A stretch of 64,000 nt of DNA, taken from positions 137,251,847-137,315,846 of the forward strand of contig CM061064.1 in the NCBI GenBank assembly GCA_030762895.1. Direction: 5' to 3'. Below, in pieces: positions 47,480-58,800 of this stretch. Every line of letters begins with the position of its first letter. The stretch's first letter is position 1. The stretch is from Sophora flavescens. Its lineage: Eukaryota > Streptophyta > Magnoliopsida > Fabales > Fabaceae. Under the pieces are notes generated by a model. It was not told where the DNA came from. It made no database searches and saw only the letters and a program-made list of their open reading frames with translations. A program made the position numbers and the translations under genes.

Positions 47480-47780
47480 GTAGTAATGAATGATTTTAAC
47501 GATTTCTGCACAGCACAAGCTAGAAATGTCAAATGCTCGTTCATTCTCTCTATCCATCCAAAACATAAGATATTTCTATTAAATGCAAAAGAAAAAAAAT
47601 CATATAGGATTTGTTCAATTTATTGTTCCTAGAAAACTCAAAATACTGGAAACATAGACAATAACTTTTATTATAAATAATTACCTCTGGTGTTATAATT
47701 GTATTTTGTATTAAAAATTATTTAAGGGATGGGGATTTAAACCCCCCAAAAAAACCTAATTCAACATATCTAACTTCAAT

Positions 47781-47968
47781 ATAAAAATGGGCATCCCTGT
47801 GCACAAGGCTCCCGACATTGCAGCATTTGGGGAGGGTTAGACATATGTAACATTAACACCATGCACTGAGAGGCTATTTCCATGACTAGAGCATGTGACC
47901 CGGTGCCCAAGACTCCCACCACTGTGGAGTCTATGGAGATTAGACATGTACTCTGCCTTACCATTAAA
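47781..47968 (-). mobile_element. Au-like SINE, dimeric (copy B)
   Basis: Counterpart of 24238-24424, with few substitutions and the same two-unit structure. Confidence 0.6.
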
Positions 47969-48049
47969 AATTTATTAAATGATTCAACTGTCAGATAACA
48001 TCATAACAACTTATTTAGAAACTGCAAGCAATTCTAATAAATATGAGAA

Positions 48050-48440
48050 AGCAAACTCATGCCTGCTGTGTTGAAGCATATGAAGCATGATTTGGAGAAT
48101 CACTGTCTCTATGAAACCAAACCAAAGCCTGTTGATTCAGATTGCTGTTTAGTTGGGTTAACATGTGACCTGCCAACAACCTCAATCTTTGCATCAGACA
48201 CCAAGGAATCGACTGATGAATTAGGAGACATGCTATTATGGTTAGACATATTACTGTCTTCATGCTTATAGTTCTTCACTTCACCATTCTTTAAGCATGT
48301 CTCTTGCAAGATCTGACTGTCTATGATGGTAGGAGAAGGTCCAGACCTTGAAAGTTGTAGATGCATAGGTTTCTTATAGACAAATCATTCCTGTAACATC
48401 TCTTCTTCAACTTATGCAGGCCATTACTATTATCTTCAAT
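48050..48440 (-). pseudogene. Unrecognised gene fragment, block B (part 1)
   Basis: Matches block A 24500-24900. The minus strand reads SPTIIDSQILQETC, NMSNHNSMSPNSSVDSLVSD and KIEVVGRSHVNPTKQQ. It continues at 52510 on the far side of the inserted LTR. Confidence 0.4.
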
Positions 48441-49148
48441 ATGATTACTGTAACGCCCCCCTTAGGCATTACTACGTAACACATGCGGAAGTAAGTCAAA
48501 AGATAATTTGCTGGTTGCTTTCGGAAAATTGTTTTCTTTTAAGTCAGAAAACTGGGGTATCAAATTTTTCTTTAAGGATAACTCTGAAATTCATCATACA
48601 TACAACATTCGTAACAAAGTTACTATGACATACAACATTTCTATAAGTTTCCATTTTCGATAGAGAAAGTTTAAACTACAGATGGATGTATATAACACTA
48701 CATTCACCGACCTCTTTAGATATACAACCCAACTCAGACTCCTAAGCTGGTCATTCTATCAAATATTCATTGGAGAGACCCCCAATCAGAATACTTTACC
48801 AACCACTAACACTAGGTCTTCAAGTGACTCAGAAAGACTCCTCTGCAACATCGGTACTAGAGTACCAAGGTACTACAGCAAAACCCGAAGAGACCTGATA
48901 TAACTGTAAGAGTGAGACACCGGCAAATGGATATATCATACAACAACCATACACGTGATACATATAACACCTTGGCATATTAACATTCTAAACATTACCC
49001 ATAGGTAAACAACAAGTACTATTTCAGTGGGTCTCATACCCGAATCAATCAATTTTATAAAGATAATGCATGACACTTCTATCATCAGGCTCTATTCTTA
49101 ATCTCCGGAGATCCCAACATCCTCCAAATGAGTTGATCAGGCTCGATA

Positions 49149-49340
49149 CACCGTCTCATTGGCTAGCTAAGCACAACGATAATACATCGTCTCATTGGCT
49201 AGCTAAGCACAACGATAATACACCGTCTCATTGGCCATTTAGGCACAACGATTATGCTCGCCGTTTCATTGTCCATTTAGGCACAACGATACATGTACAC
49301 TGTCTCATTATCCAATTTAAGAACAACGATAATACGCCGT
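49149..49340. repeat. Minisatellite of about 36 bp in the solo LTR
   Basis: About five units of the form CACCGTCTCATTGGC ... GCACAACGATAATA, progressively diverged. Confidence 0.85.
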
Positions 49341-49624
49341 CACATGATACCTTTCCTGTTAAGGTCTCACGTTAAAACCATGTCGAGCACGTCTGCCGTA
49401 AATGAAAATGTAAAACATTTAGTTCTCGAGGTTTTCTTTGTGTTCGTTTTCATTCGTTGTTGAAGCTCAAAGGCTAGCGACTATTCATAAATTTCACCAT
49501 TTTGAAATTATCAACATCAACACGGGACACGCAGTCCGAGTGCTCAATCACAACACCTTAGACTATGCACCAGTCCTAGGCTTGTGGTCATAGAAAACAA
49601 CATTCACCTTTAACAACGTTCATC

Positions 49625-49715
49625 ACAACGTGGTTAGGACACACGGTCCACAACAACGTGATTAGGACACACAGTCCACAACAACGTGATTAGGACACAC
49701 AGTCCACAACAACGT
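49625..49715. repeat. 28-bp tandem repeat in the solo LTR
   Basis: Three full units of AACAACGTGATTAGGACACA followed by CAGTCCAC, plus a partial unit. Confidence 0.9.
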
Positions 49716-50791
49716 GGCACGGATCAAGGATCAACGTGCACATTACAGAATACTAGAAGCGACGTCTCGCGAACTAGATTCAATTCACATATATTTACTT
49801 TTCGCTCAGTGAAAATCAAATCCAAAACAAAACCTCAGTCACTTATCCAAGTAACCGGAACGTTTCCAAATCATTTAGGAGAAAATCATTTTCCTTTTCA
49901 AAATCTTTTCTAAAACATTTAGGAAATTCGTTTGTATTTGAAATTCCTTGATGGAATAAAGTCAAATATTTTCAAAGGGTTTTTCCTTCATAGAACACAT
50001 GGTTCGAAAAAGGTTTTCTCTCGTACCAACTTTGGATCATAAAAAGGTAGTTTTTATCATCTTAAAAACACTTCAACGTTTCTTTTCAAAATAAGAATCT
50101 CATTTTCTTGAAGTAAACGTTTTAAACAAGGAACTTTTATAAATGAACCAATACTTTCAAAGTTCTATTCAAGGCTTATTAAGGCTTTTAATCCTTTATA
50201 ATCATTGTGCACAGACTCAAGTCCAACTTCTCAAACTTCAATCAACAGTAATATATTCTCAACAATAATATCACAGTTAACGACAGCTCATCACATATAT
50301 ATAATTCATAACACTTTAAAGCAAGTAATGATCAACTTCAAGTAATAACCACAATAGTTCAAGTAAACAAGTTATTCGAGTATTGGCTCAATATCGCCAT
50401 AATATTCAAATCACTCAAGTAAACACATACACATATAGTCATTGAATATCCCTAGGCAATCCCCTCTTACCTTCCGTGAAGGTAAGGAGATTAGATGCTT
50501 GGAGAGGTAAACCACGAACGTCCTTGTTTCCTCTGCGGTGAAAGTCTAAGGTTATGAACACAAAATCACAAGTTAAAATCAAACAAGAACACTAAACCAC
50601 AAAGTATAGGTTCGGCCAAGACTAGTTCTTAGGGTTAGAGATTCCCAAAAATTATACAACTCATGGATTTATGATCCTTAAGTGTTAGGAGTTCATAAAC
50701 AATGATCTTTTAACAAAGTTGAATAAAAAAATCCCACTAAGTACTTGACTTAGGGTTTCAGCCAAGCATAGATAAATAAGCTAGGAATTTC

Positions 50792-51506
50792 TAAACTTTC
50801 CAATCTCTTTAGGTTAGCATCCATACATAGTAAGGAGCTTGAAACCATGATCATTTTGGAAAATAGAAAAATCAAATGTCTTAGACCATGAACTCTTAGG
50901 TTCGGCCTTAACAAGTTTGTGAGGTTAGAGATCTTTAAATCATCCAATCTTTTGGACATAGCATCCTTTAACATAAAGGAGCTTTAATCCATAATCATCT
51001 TGGAAAACAAAATAAAATAACACATCCTAGGTCAAATTACATTCGGCCATCATAGGAACATAAAGCAAGAAAATATTTTAAACTTTTCAATCACTTAGAC
51101 ATAGCATCCTTTAACATAAGGAGCTTTTTAGTCCATGATCACTTTGGAAAACAAAACTCAACATCTTTGCCATAACCATTGAAGGTTTCGGCCTTTTCAA
51201 GAAATAGGGGTTAGAAATCTTCAAACTTTCCAATCTCTTGGACCTAGCATCCTCCTATATCAAGGAGTCTTAATCCATGATCATTTTGGAAAACAAAACT
51301 TTAAATACCATTGCTTTAAAACTCATTGGTTTTGGTCTTTACATAAAAATAGAGTAAAAATCTTTAAACTTTCCAATCACTTAGACATAGCATCCTTTAA
51401 CATAAAGGAGCCTTGGTCCATGATCATCTTGGAAATGAAAACTTAAATACAAACTCACACTTGTAAAAGTTGAAACAAGATCCATCTAAACCATATACAT
51501 GGTTTC
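50792..51506. repeat. Five tandem units of about 143 bp in the solo LTR
   Basis: Unit starts at 50792, 50936, 51079, 51222 and 51364, spaced 142-144 bp. Each begins AAACTTTCCAATC or close to it. Each continues with ..AGCATCC.., AAGGAG.., CCATGATCA..TTGGAAAA and, later, a TTCGGCC-like word. The units are strongly diverged, but the period is constant. Confidence 0.85.
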
Positions 51507-52509
51507 GGCCTCCTTAGAAAGAAGGGGTTAGGAAACTTTGTTTTACACAACCTTTTAGTATATGATATTATGAGTAAATACAAGAATATAGAAAGTGGTT
51601 TCAACTCAAAAGGAGTTTCTACCATTTTTTAGAGGTTTTAGAAGTTTGAAAGCTTAAAGGAAACTTAAAGCAAAACTATGAACATAAAGACAAGAACTTG
51701 AAAAAATAAACAGCATATGATCATCACCCTCAACAATATGAAGAACTTTGATGAAGAACTTAAAGTAAAAAACTTGATAAAAATGTAAACTTTGTAAGAA
51801 AGAAGAAGAAGAAGAAGAAGAAGAAAGGTAGTAAGGTGAAAATGTGAGAAAATGGAGGAAAGTGATGAATGGTGGAAATGAAGAGTATATATAGAGAAGG
51901 AGGGTGTGTGGCACCGTTTTGGAGAGGAAGAAGAGAAGAAAGAAGAAGAAAGAAGGTGAGTTGCTTGTAGAGAGGATAAGAAGTTAAGGTGATGTGATAT
52001 GATGTGATTGGAGAGAGAAATATGAAAAAGTGAGATTTTGAAGAAAAGAAAAGTCAAGATTCATTTTTGAGATGTGTCATAGCCTTCACATCAAGTCACT
52101 CCATGTCACTTCATCCTCTTGATGCTCTGCTCCATTGCGTATCAGGTGACTTCCCCGATTGTATTTCCCGATGATTTCGCTCGGGAAATCCATAGGATTT
52201 GGCCCCGAACAAGATTTTTCGAAAAATTCTAAATCCACACAAATCATCATAAAAACACTAACCGTCTTGTTCACGAATTATAATTTTGTCTCTAGCTCAG
52301 TAAATTTGTACTGACAGTGAGAACCCAGACCGATTTTCGTTTGAATTTTCGACCGAAAATTTTACTGTGACTTCATACAGTAAAACTACACAAGAAAATA
52401 ATTTTATTTAAAATAAAATCATCTTCTGGATTTTATCCCAAATAATTACATTAAAATATATATTTACTGATAAAAAAACATATAAAAAACAGAAAAACAG
52501 GATGTTACA

Positions 52510-52696
52510 ATTACTATTGAAATAAGAGGAAAAGGACGATGATTTCTCACTGCTTGACCTGTGGTTCATATCTTCTAAACAATCGTTCTGGTTGATATTT
52601 GGATACTTTGACTTCATGGTTGACCAATTTGCAGATGCATTCTTCTTTAATCCCCAATATTTTTTAAACAAGTCATCCTTAGTCATCGTTCCGTGA
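52510..52696 (-). pseudogene. Unrecognised gene fragment, block B (part 2)
   Basis: The minus strand reads TMTKDDLFKKYWGLKKNASA, then NQNDCLEDMNHRSSSEKSSS, matching block A 24905-25085. Its upstream side ends at the deletion junction near 52697. Confidence 0.4.
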
Positions 52697-53113
52697 TTAT
52701 CAATTAAGACATTAACATGTCAACAGAAAGTCAACCATGATAATTTTATAATCCTCTCAGCAAAAGTACTCGATGAAAGCTTAATAATATCACAATACGA
52801 AGAGCATCCACAATTTACTCAATATGGAGAAAAGTGTTTCAAGCTAGACTTGTACTTATTTTCTCGTTATTTATAATAACTAACATATGCAACATGACAT
52901 GTGCACAAACCACTTGTCTTAAATATTCTTGTACCAATACACTTCAATAATTAATTTTTTTGTGACAATGCTGGAGGAAGTATGCAAGGACCAATTATTA
53001 TATAACCCTTCCCATACTCCAAGACAACACATTTAATAGTATATAAAGGATGCAATAATATTACAAGGATGAATCTATCTATGCTACATGTCAAGTGTTA
53101 TCCACCTTTCCAG

Positions 53114-53286
53114 CAATCCGGATTGCCTCCAGCAGTCCAGCAAAAAAAATAAAAGGGGGATTTGGATTATGAGAGAGAAAATGATAAATAATGAAGAGAG
53201 AGAATGGAGATAAGAGAGAAAAAAGATGATGGAGGGATGATGGAGGGATGATGGAGGGGAGGATTGATGGAGGCAATCCAGATCCC
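53114..53286. mobile_element. Small MITE of about 173 bp, present only in block B
   Basis: Termini contain ATCCGGATTGCCTCC and GGAGGCAATCCAGAT as inverted repeats. CCTTTCCAG lies on the left and CTTTTCCAG on the right as a probable 8-9 bp target duplication. Block A has the empty site (CACTTTTCCAGAGTCC near 28069). The interior is GA-rich with three GATGGAGG repeats. The superfamily is uncertain (Mutator-like or hAT). Confidence 0.75.
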
Positions 53287-53328
53287 TTTTCCAGAGTCCA
53301 CTTAAATATGCACGAATTTGTACTAATC

Positions 53329-54923
53329 TATATTTGTAAGTATCTCTGTAAGTACTCTTTAAGCCGTAAGGTATATCCTAACCCTGGTGAGTCCCAAGAT
53401 CTAACTCACCTAAATTTTTTGTAAAAAAAAAAAATACAAAATTTTCACAGGTGCATCTTTAAGTAGTATAGTGAAATAATGAAAATCACTAATTTTAATT
53501 GCTTTTTTACAAATTTTTATGCAAGAGAAAAAAAAAGTGTGACTACCCAACTTGAACCCATTTTAGGTCAAGTTGTTTCAATTTGAGTGGCTATTATTTT
53601 TTTTATAAAAAAAAATCCGATCCAAACTCAACCAAACAAATGTTACGGTTTGGGCATTAGTTTCTCTTAAACCGCTTGGGTGTATTTACAGTTTTGTTAC
53701 TTGTTAATGAATCTGAAATAAAAAAATTTATTAAATGAAAAGTAATTTTTTGTAGCTATCAATTTATTAAATACTTTAACTTTTAATTATATATTAAGAG
53801 TTTTGTTAAGGACGTTAATAAGAAATAAAATATAGTAAGTATTAAATAAAAAAATATAGAATTTGATTTATTATGAACTTAAAAATCTTTTATTCCTTTC
53901 TTTTCTAAGTTGAAATATTAATAATGGGGTATTATATGGAAAATGACCCTTAAATAATGCCTTGAAAGCATCCCATAGGAAAAAAATATTTACAGTAATT
54001 CTAAAACAAATTAATTAATAAATAAATAATATCGATCTTTTCAAGCTTTATAATGTTAAATACATTTAATTGTAGAAAATTTATGTCAAGACCGTGATTG
54101 GGAACCAGAGAAGAAAATGAAATTGTCACTAATTTTATTAAAGGAGGAAAATTGGTAAAACCTAAAAAAAATAAAAAATGTTCTTTGAAACCAAATCTGG
54201 ATTCGGAGCCTGTGGTGCACTAGGAAGGTCAACTAGATTCTACAAAACCCCTTGTGCATCCATCCTAAAATGGTTAACCCGAATTAATTGTGTAAATTTT
54301 AAATAAATTTAGATATATTTATTTTACCATATCTTTTTTTAGTGAACAAAATGGTGGCCAGTGAGCTACCACTCTATGGCCTAGGGTACGACTCTCCACA
54401 AGAAATTTATTTTTCGTCGACTCGGGCCAGAGACCTCCCACATTAGAGTATCCATGCAAACATTCTTCTACCTAACGGACCTAACATGCTTTCCCTAGGC
54501 CAACCCCTTCGAGTTTATTTTAGCTATCTAAACCAAAGAAAGGAGTTAAGCAAATAAATTAGGAAAAAATAATTTTGTCTTAACAGAACTTGAGTTACAC
54601 TCCTGCGTATTTTCTCGTGCTATGGAAAATTCAAACTTACGTAATTATTAAAAAAATATTATGGGCTGATTGATTTATTTTTATTTTTTGAAAATATTTA
54701 AATTGGAAGGGTATTTTAAAAAGAATTTTGATTTCAAAATTGATCTATTCTTGCATTTAGCTCAAGATAACAAAGTAATACGATAAAATCTTGCAACTCT
54801 TGTGACACTTAAAGATGGAAGACCTTACATCAATATTGTATAATATTGCGTGATATTTTAAAAAAAATAAAAAAAAACTTTGTTAGAAGAGGAAATTAGA
54901 AACATTTTTATTTTTAAAATGAA
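53329..54923. other. AT-rich intergenic stretch
   Basis: No gene, repeat border or RNA recognised. Several poly-A/T runs. Confidence 0.5.
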
Positions 54924-55208
54924 CTAGTGTAAGTTAACCCGTGCAATGCACGGGTAAATTTTCTTTTGAAGATATATTTTGGTAATGATTAATAAATTCA
55001 GCTTCGTTATTTAATGCAGTAAGATAATTGAGTTAGGAAATTATATTTTGTATGAGAGACACAATTAGTGTGTTGTTTATTATGAATATAATAAATAGTT
55101 TCCATATTTTATATTTGAGATACAATTTTTTATATTTTTTAGGAAAAATTGATTCTATTTAAAGTTTGTTTACGGTTATTAAAAATGAATTTAAAATAAC
55201 ACCCTATC
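54924..55208 (-). mobile_element. Helitron 3' end
   Basis: On the minus strand the sequence ends with a perfect hairpin ACCCGTGC-ATT-GCACGGGT (54936-54954), eight bases, then CTAG (54924-54927) and a host T. A GC-rich hairpin 8-12 bases before CTRR, followed by T, is the Helitron 3' signature. The element would run to the right and probably includes the minisatellite that follows. Its 5' TC end was not found, and no helicase gene is visible, so the element is non-autonomous or broken. Confidence 0.68.
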
Positions 55209-55815
55209 TAGGTGGAGACTGTTGGACGGGTTGGTCCCGTCCATTGCATTGGGCTTGCTGTTGGACGCGGTCCATTCCATTGTACTTGCTGTTGGACGGG
55301 GTGGCCCCGTCAATTGCATTGCATTTACTGTTGAACACAATCCAGTCCATTGCACATGCTGTTGGACACAGTCCCGTCCATTGCATTGCAGTTGCTGTTG
55401 GACGGGGAAGTCCCGTCCATCACATGGGACTTGTTGTGGACGGGGGAAGTCCCGTCCATCACACTGCTTTTGCCAAATGCACGGGGTGGCCCCCTCCAGT
55501 CCACTGCATTTGCTGTTGGACGGGGCAATCCCGTCCATTGCTTTGCACTTGCTGATGGACGGGGTGGTCCCGTGCATTGCTTTGCACTTGCTGATGGACG
55601 GGGTGGTCCCGTCCATTGCTTTACACTTGCTGTTGGATGGGGTGATCCCATCCATTGCATTGTATTTGATGTTGGATGGGGTCCAGTCCAGTCCAGTGCA
55701 CTTGCTGTTGGTCGGGGTGATCCCGTCCATTGCATTGGAGTTGCTGTTGGACGGGGTGATCTCGTCCATTGCATTGCAATTGCTTTTGGACGGGGTGGTC
55801 CCGTCGAATGATTTG
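55209..55815. repeat. Minisatellite of about 39-bp hairpin units
   Basis: About 16 diverged units of GTTGGACGGGGTGGTCCCGT followed by CCATTGCATTGCACTTGCT. Each unit holds an inverted repeat, GGACGGG-GTGGT-CCCGTCC. Because 39 is a multiple of three, several frames on both strands are open for up to 221 codons. They encode 13-residue repeats and I do not regard them as genes. The array stops abruptly at the LTR start (55816), and two related units reappear at 62326-62376. Confidence 0.9.
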
Positions 55816-58800
55816 TGTAACACCCCCCCTTGAGGGCATTACTTACGTAACACGTGCGGAATCTAAAATTAAAAGATAATTTGCTGGTGCTTTCGGAAAA
55901 TAATTTATATGAGTATATAAGTGTCTGAAATTGGGTATAAAATTTTGTCACGACTCCTAAGCCTTGATTGGCACACAGTCTTACTATCATAGTATGGCAA
56001 GCCTATTTAATTTAAAGAACATACTTGAATAAAAGCTAGTATTTTACGAAAATTTCGACAGAGTCTCCTCTGTAATTCGGACATCCCAGGTAAAAGAACA
56101 CCTGCTAAAATAATTACATTTTCACTCCAGAATTTCAGTTACACCAAATCCAACCAGACAGCAATATATATATAAATAACAATCATAACCATAAGCTTTA
56201 CAAAACCAAAAGGGAAAGTTTAAGTTTGCTTTTAAAATAACGCTCTCCGAGCCATAAACATTTCATTTTAAAATAAAGTCTCTCTGAGCCATACTCATAC
56301 ATACTTATCAAAATAATCTAAGTCTCAGACCCTAAGCTGGTCATTCTAAAAGTTATTCCTGAGAAGAACTCGCGTGATCGCTCCACAATCAAATACCTCA
56401 TCAAGCAACTAGATCTAAGTCTCTGAGTGACTTAGGAAGACTCCTCTGCACATCTGTACTAAAATACCCAGGGTACAATAGCAAACCAGAAGAAACCTGA
56501 TATGTTTGTAAGGGTGAGATACCATCATAAGATATATCCCACAACAACCATATACATGATACATACATCACATAATCATATAAGCAATCAAATCATGCAT
56601 ATACACAACAAAATAGTGTTATATCAAGGGCATCAAACCCGCACAGTCAATCTTTCGAAAATATGCATGGCACTTCAATATCAGGCTCTAACTTAATCTC
56701 ATGAGATATCAACACCGTTTTTCACTGGAGAAGAATTAGAGTTGGTCAAGCTCTAGCCCATCGGGCAGTTACCCCCTTACCCTCATGCATTAAGTTCTCA
56801 GGACGGACAACGTCACATGTGCCTCTTCACTCGGTTTACATGGACAGACTCCCCAGATACCACCTTGTATCTATTATAATCATCAATAGCACGTCTGCTT
56901 GGGGAAATGCACATGAGAAAATATTTTATTTAAAAGGATTTCTTTGTGTTCATCATTTTCACTATCATTTGCTCAAGGCTAACGACTTAAATCATCATTT
57001 CCCCATCGCATTGAAAACTCAGAAGCATAGGACTCATAGTCCGAATGCTCAATCACAATGCCCAAGACCGTGGCCACAGTCAAGGGTTGTGGTCTTAGAA
57101 AACAACCTTCACCTTTAATCATAATCATCACACGCGGTCAGAAGACACAGTCCAACACAACATGATTAGGACCTAAGTCCATAATATCATAGCCAGGACT
57201 CGTAGTCCCGAATTCACACTGATTCAAGATCACGTGCACATCACTGAATACTAGAGGCGACGTCTCGCGTACTAGATTCTCTTTCTTAAGTACTTATTTT
57301 TCGTTTAGTGAAAAACAAATTCAAAACCGAATCCTCGATAACCTATCCAAGTTATCGGAAAGTTTCTAAAATATTTAGGAAAAACCTTTTCTTTGAAAAT
57401 CCTTTTATAAAACATCTATGAAATTCTTTTATCTTTGAAATTTTTCCCCCAATAGGATATTGCCAAATATTCTTGAAAGTTTTCACTCGAAGACACATAG
57501 TTCGAAAATGATTTTTCTCTTGTATAATAATAGTACACCAAAATCATTTCAACATTTAAAACAAGTGCTTTGAGTTTAAAGAGCTTTTGGAAAAGAACAC
57601 CAATCCCTTCATGTTCAAAGCTTATTAAGGCTTTTAATCCTTATTATGGTTGAGCACAGACGCACGTCTGGCTTAGCAAACTTTCAATCAACAACAATAT
57701 ATATCATCAGTGCAATGGTAATATCACAGTTGAAAGCAGTTCATCACATATATGCATTATATCATTTAGAACAAGTACAGTTCAACATCAAATAATAGCA
57801 CAACAGTTCAAGCACATTAGATAACCAAGTAAGCTCAATTAACATATAAATATCCAGTTAAACACTTACACACATGCATACAGTTATTGAATATCCCTAG
57901 GCAAACTCCCCTTACCTTTGAAGACAAGTAAAGAATCCTCGTCCTAATGCTCACGTTAGCTCATCTCTACTCCATCAAGCAAGCATAGCCGTGTCAAATG
58001 TCTCAAAGAGGGAATCCAACAACGCGCAACAACCAAAAATCAAGAAATCAATTACACATGACCAAACACACATTCTAACTTTATCTAAACACTTAATCTA
58101 ATTACCAAACAAGGTTATTTTTAAAGAAAATCATGTTTGAAGCTCACGCTTCCTAATACCCTTTTAGGAAACTTTGTTTTGATTAAAAGATCTTGAAAAA
58201 GAACTTTGGGAATCATCCATTAAGAGTCCTAATTACACTGAATCATAATTAATTTCACAAAAACATACCCAAATTCAAATAAAATCAAATTGGGGGTTTA
58301 GGGATCCTTATTAAAATTTAGGGGAAACTCAGAATAATTAAATTGGTTTAGGGAAACACAAACTCGCAGTCCCAATCTCATAAAACAACTTTAAATTTCA
58401 AGATTAAAATATGAAATCAGAGGGTTAGGGTTAGGGTTTCAAAATCAATTTGGGGGTTTTGAATCTAGAAGAGATGAGAGAGTTTTGACTCACCCAAGGA
58501 AGAAGATATCTTGAAGGTGGTGCTGTGGTGGCGGCGGACGGCGGACGGTGTTGACAGCAGCGGCTGATGGCGGCGTAGTGTTCCTAAGGCATCCATGAAC
58601 AAAATGAAACTGAAACTCATGGAAGAAGAGAAATGAGGTTCAAACAACACAACTTTGGTGGAAGACCACCATATATGGCGGTCGGACCGCTCACCTGCGA
58701 CGCGAGACGACGACTTGCGGCGGAGCTCGAACCAGACGCAGCAGGCTCGATCGGAACGCGAACCAGGCGTGGTGTCGTGCCTTCGGAGCTCCGACGGGAG

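Larger units (their letters stand above)
48449..52509 (-). mobile_element. Solo LTR, 4.06 kb, with 5-bp TSD
   Basis: Starts TGTAACGCCCCC and ends GGATGTTACA, flanked by ATTAC at 48444-48448 and 52510-52514. Block A shows the uninterrupted site (GATTACTATTG at 24900-24910). The first 100 bases (GGCATTACT.ACGTAACAC.TGCGGAA, AAAGATAATTTGCTGG, GCTTTCGGAAAA) match the LTR at 55816. So it is the same family in the same orientation. Internal tandem arrays are at 49149-49340, 49625-49715 and 50792-51506. No coding sequence. Confidence 0.93.
46130..53328. repeat. Segmental duplication, block B
   Basis: Direct-orientation counterpart of 21963-28109. It keeps the Pack-type hAT element, the SINE and the unnamed exons, and carries two later insertions (48449-52509 and 53114-53286). 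The junction at about 52697 (GATTATC|AATTAAG) corresponds to loss of block A positions 25096 to about 27679. The three bases ATC are shared at the breakpoints. Confidence 0.9.

Noticed and set aside
51665..52057. Hydrophobic/Ser-rich minus-strand frames
   Set aside because: They arise from GAA/AAG-rich repeats (translated as Ser/Leu/Phe) inside the solo LTR.
55209..55815. CRISPR-like array of hairpin repeats
   Set aside because: Units are contiguous without unique spacers, the setting is a plant genome and no cas genes are present. It is a minisatellite.
55191..55990. Five long overlapping open frames (153-221 codons) on both strands
   Set aside because: They are products of a 39-bp tandem repeat, whose period is a multiple of three. 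No domain, no codon bias, and similar openness on both strands.
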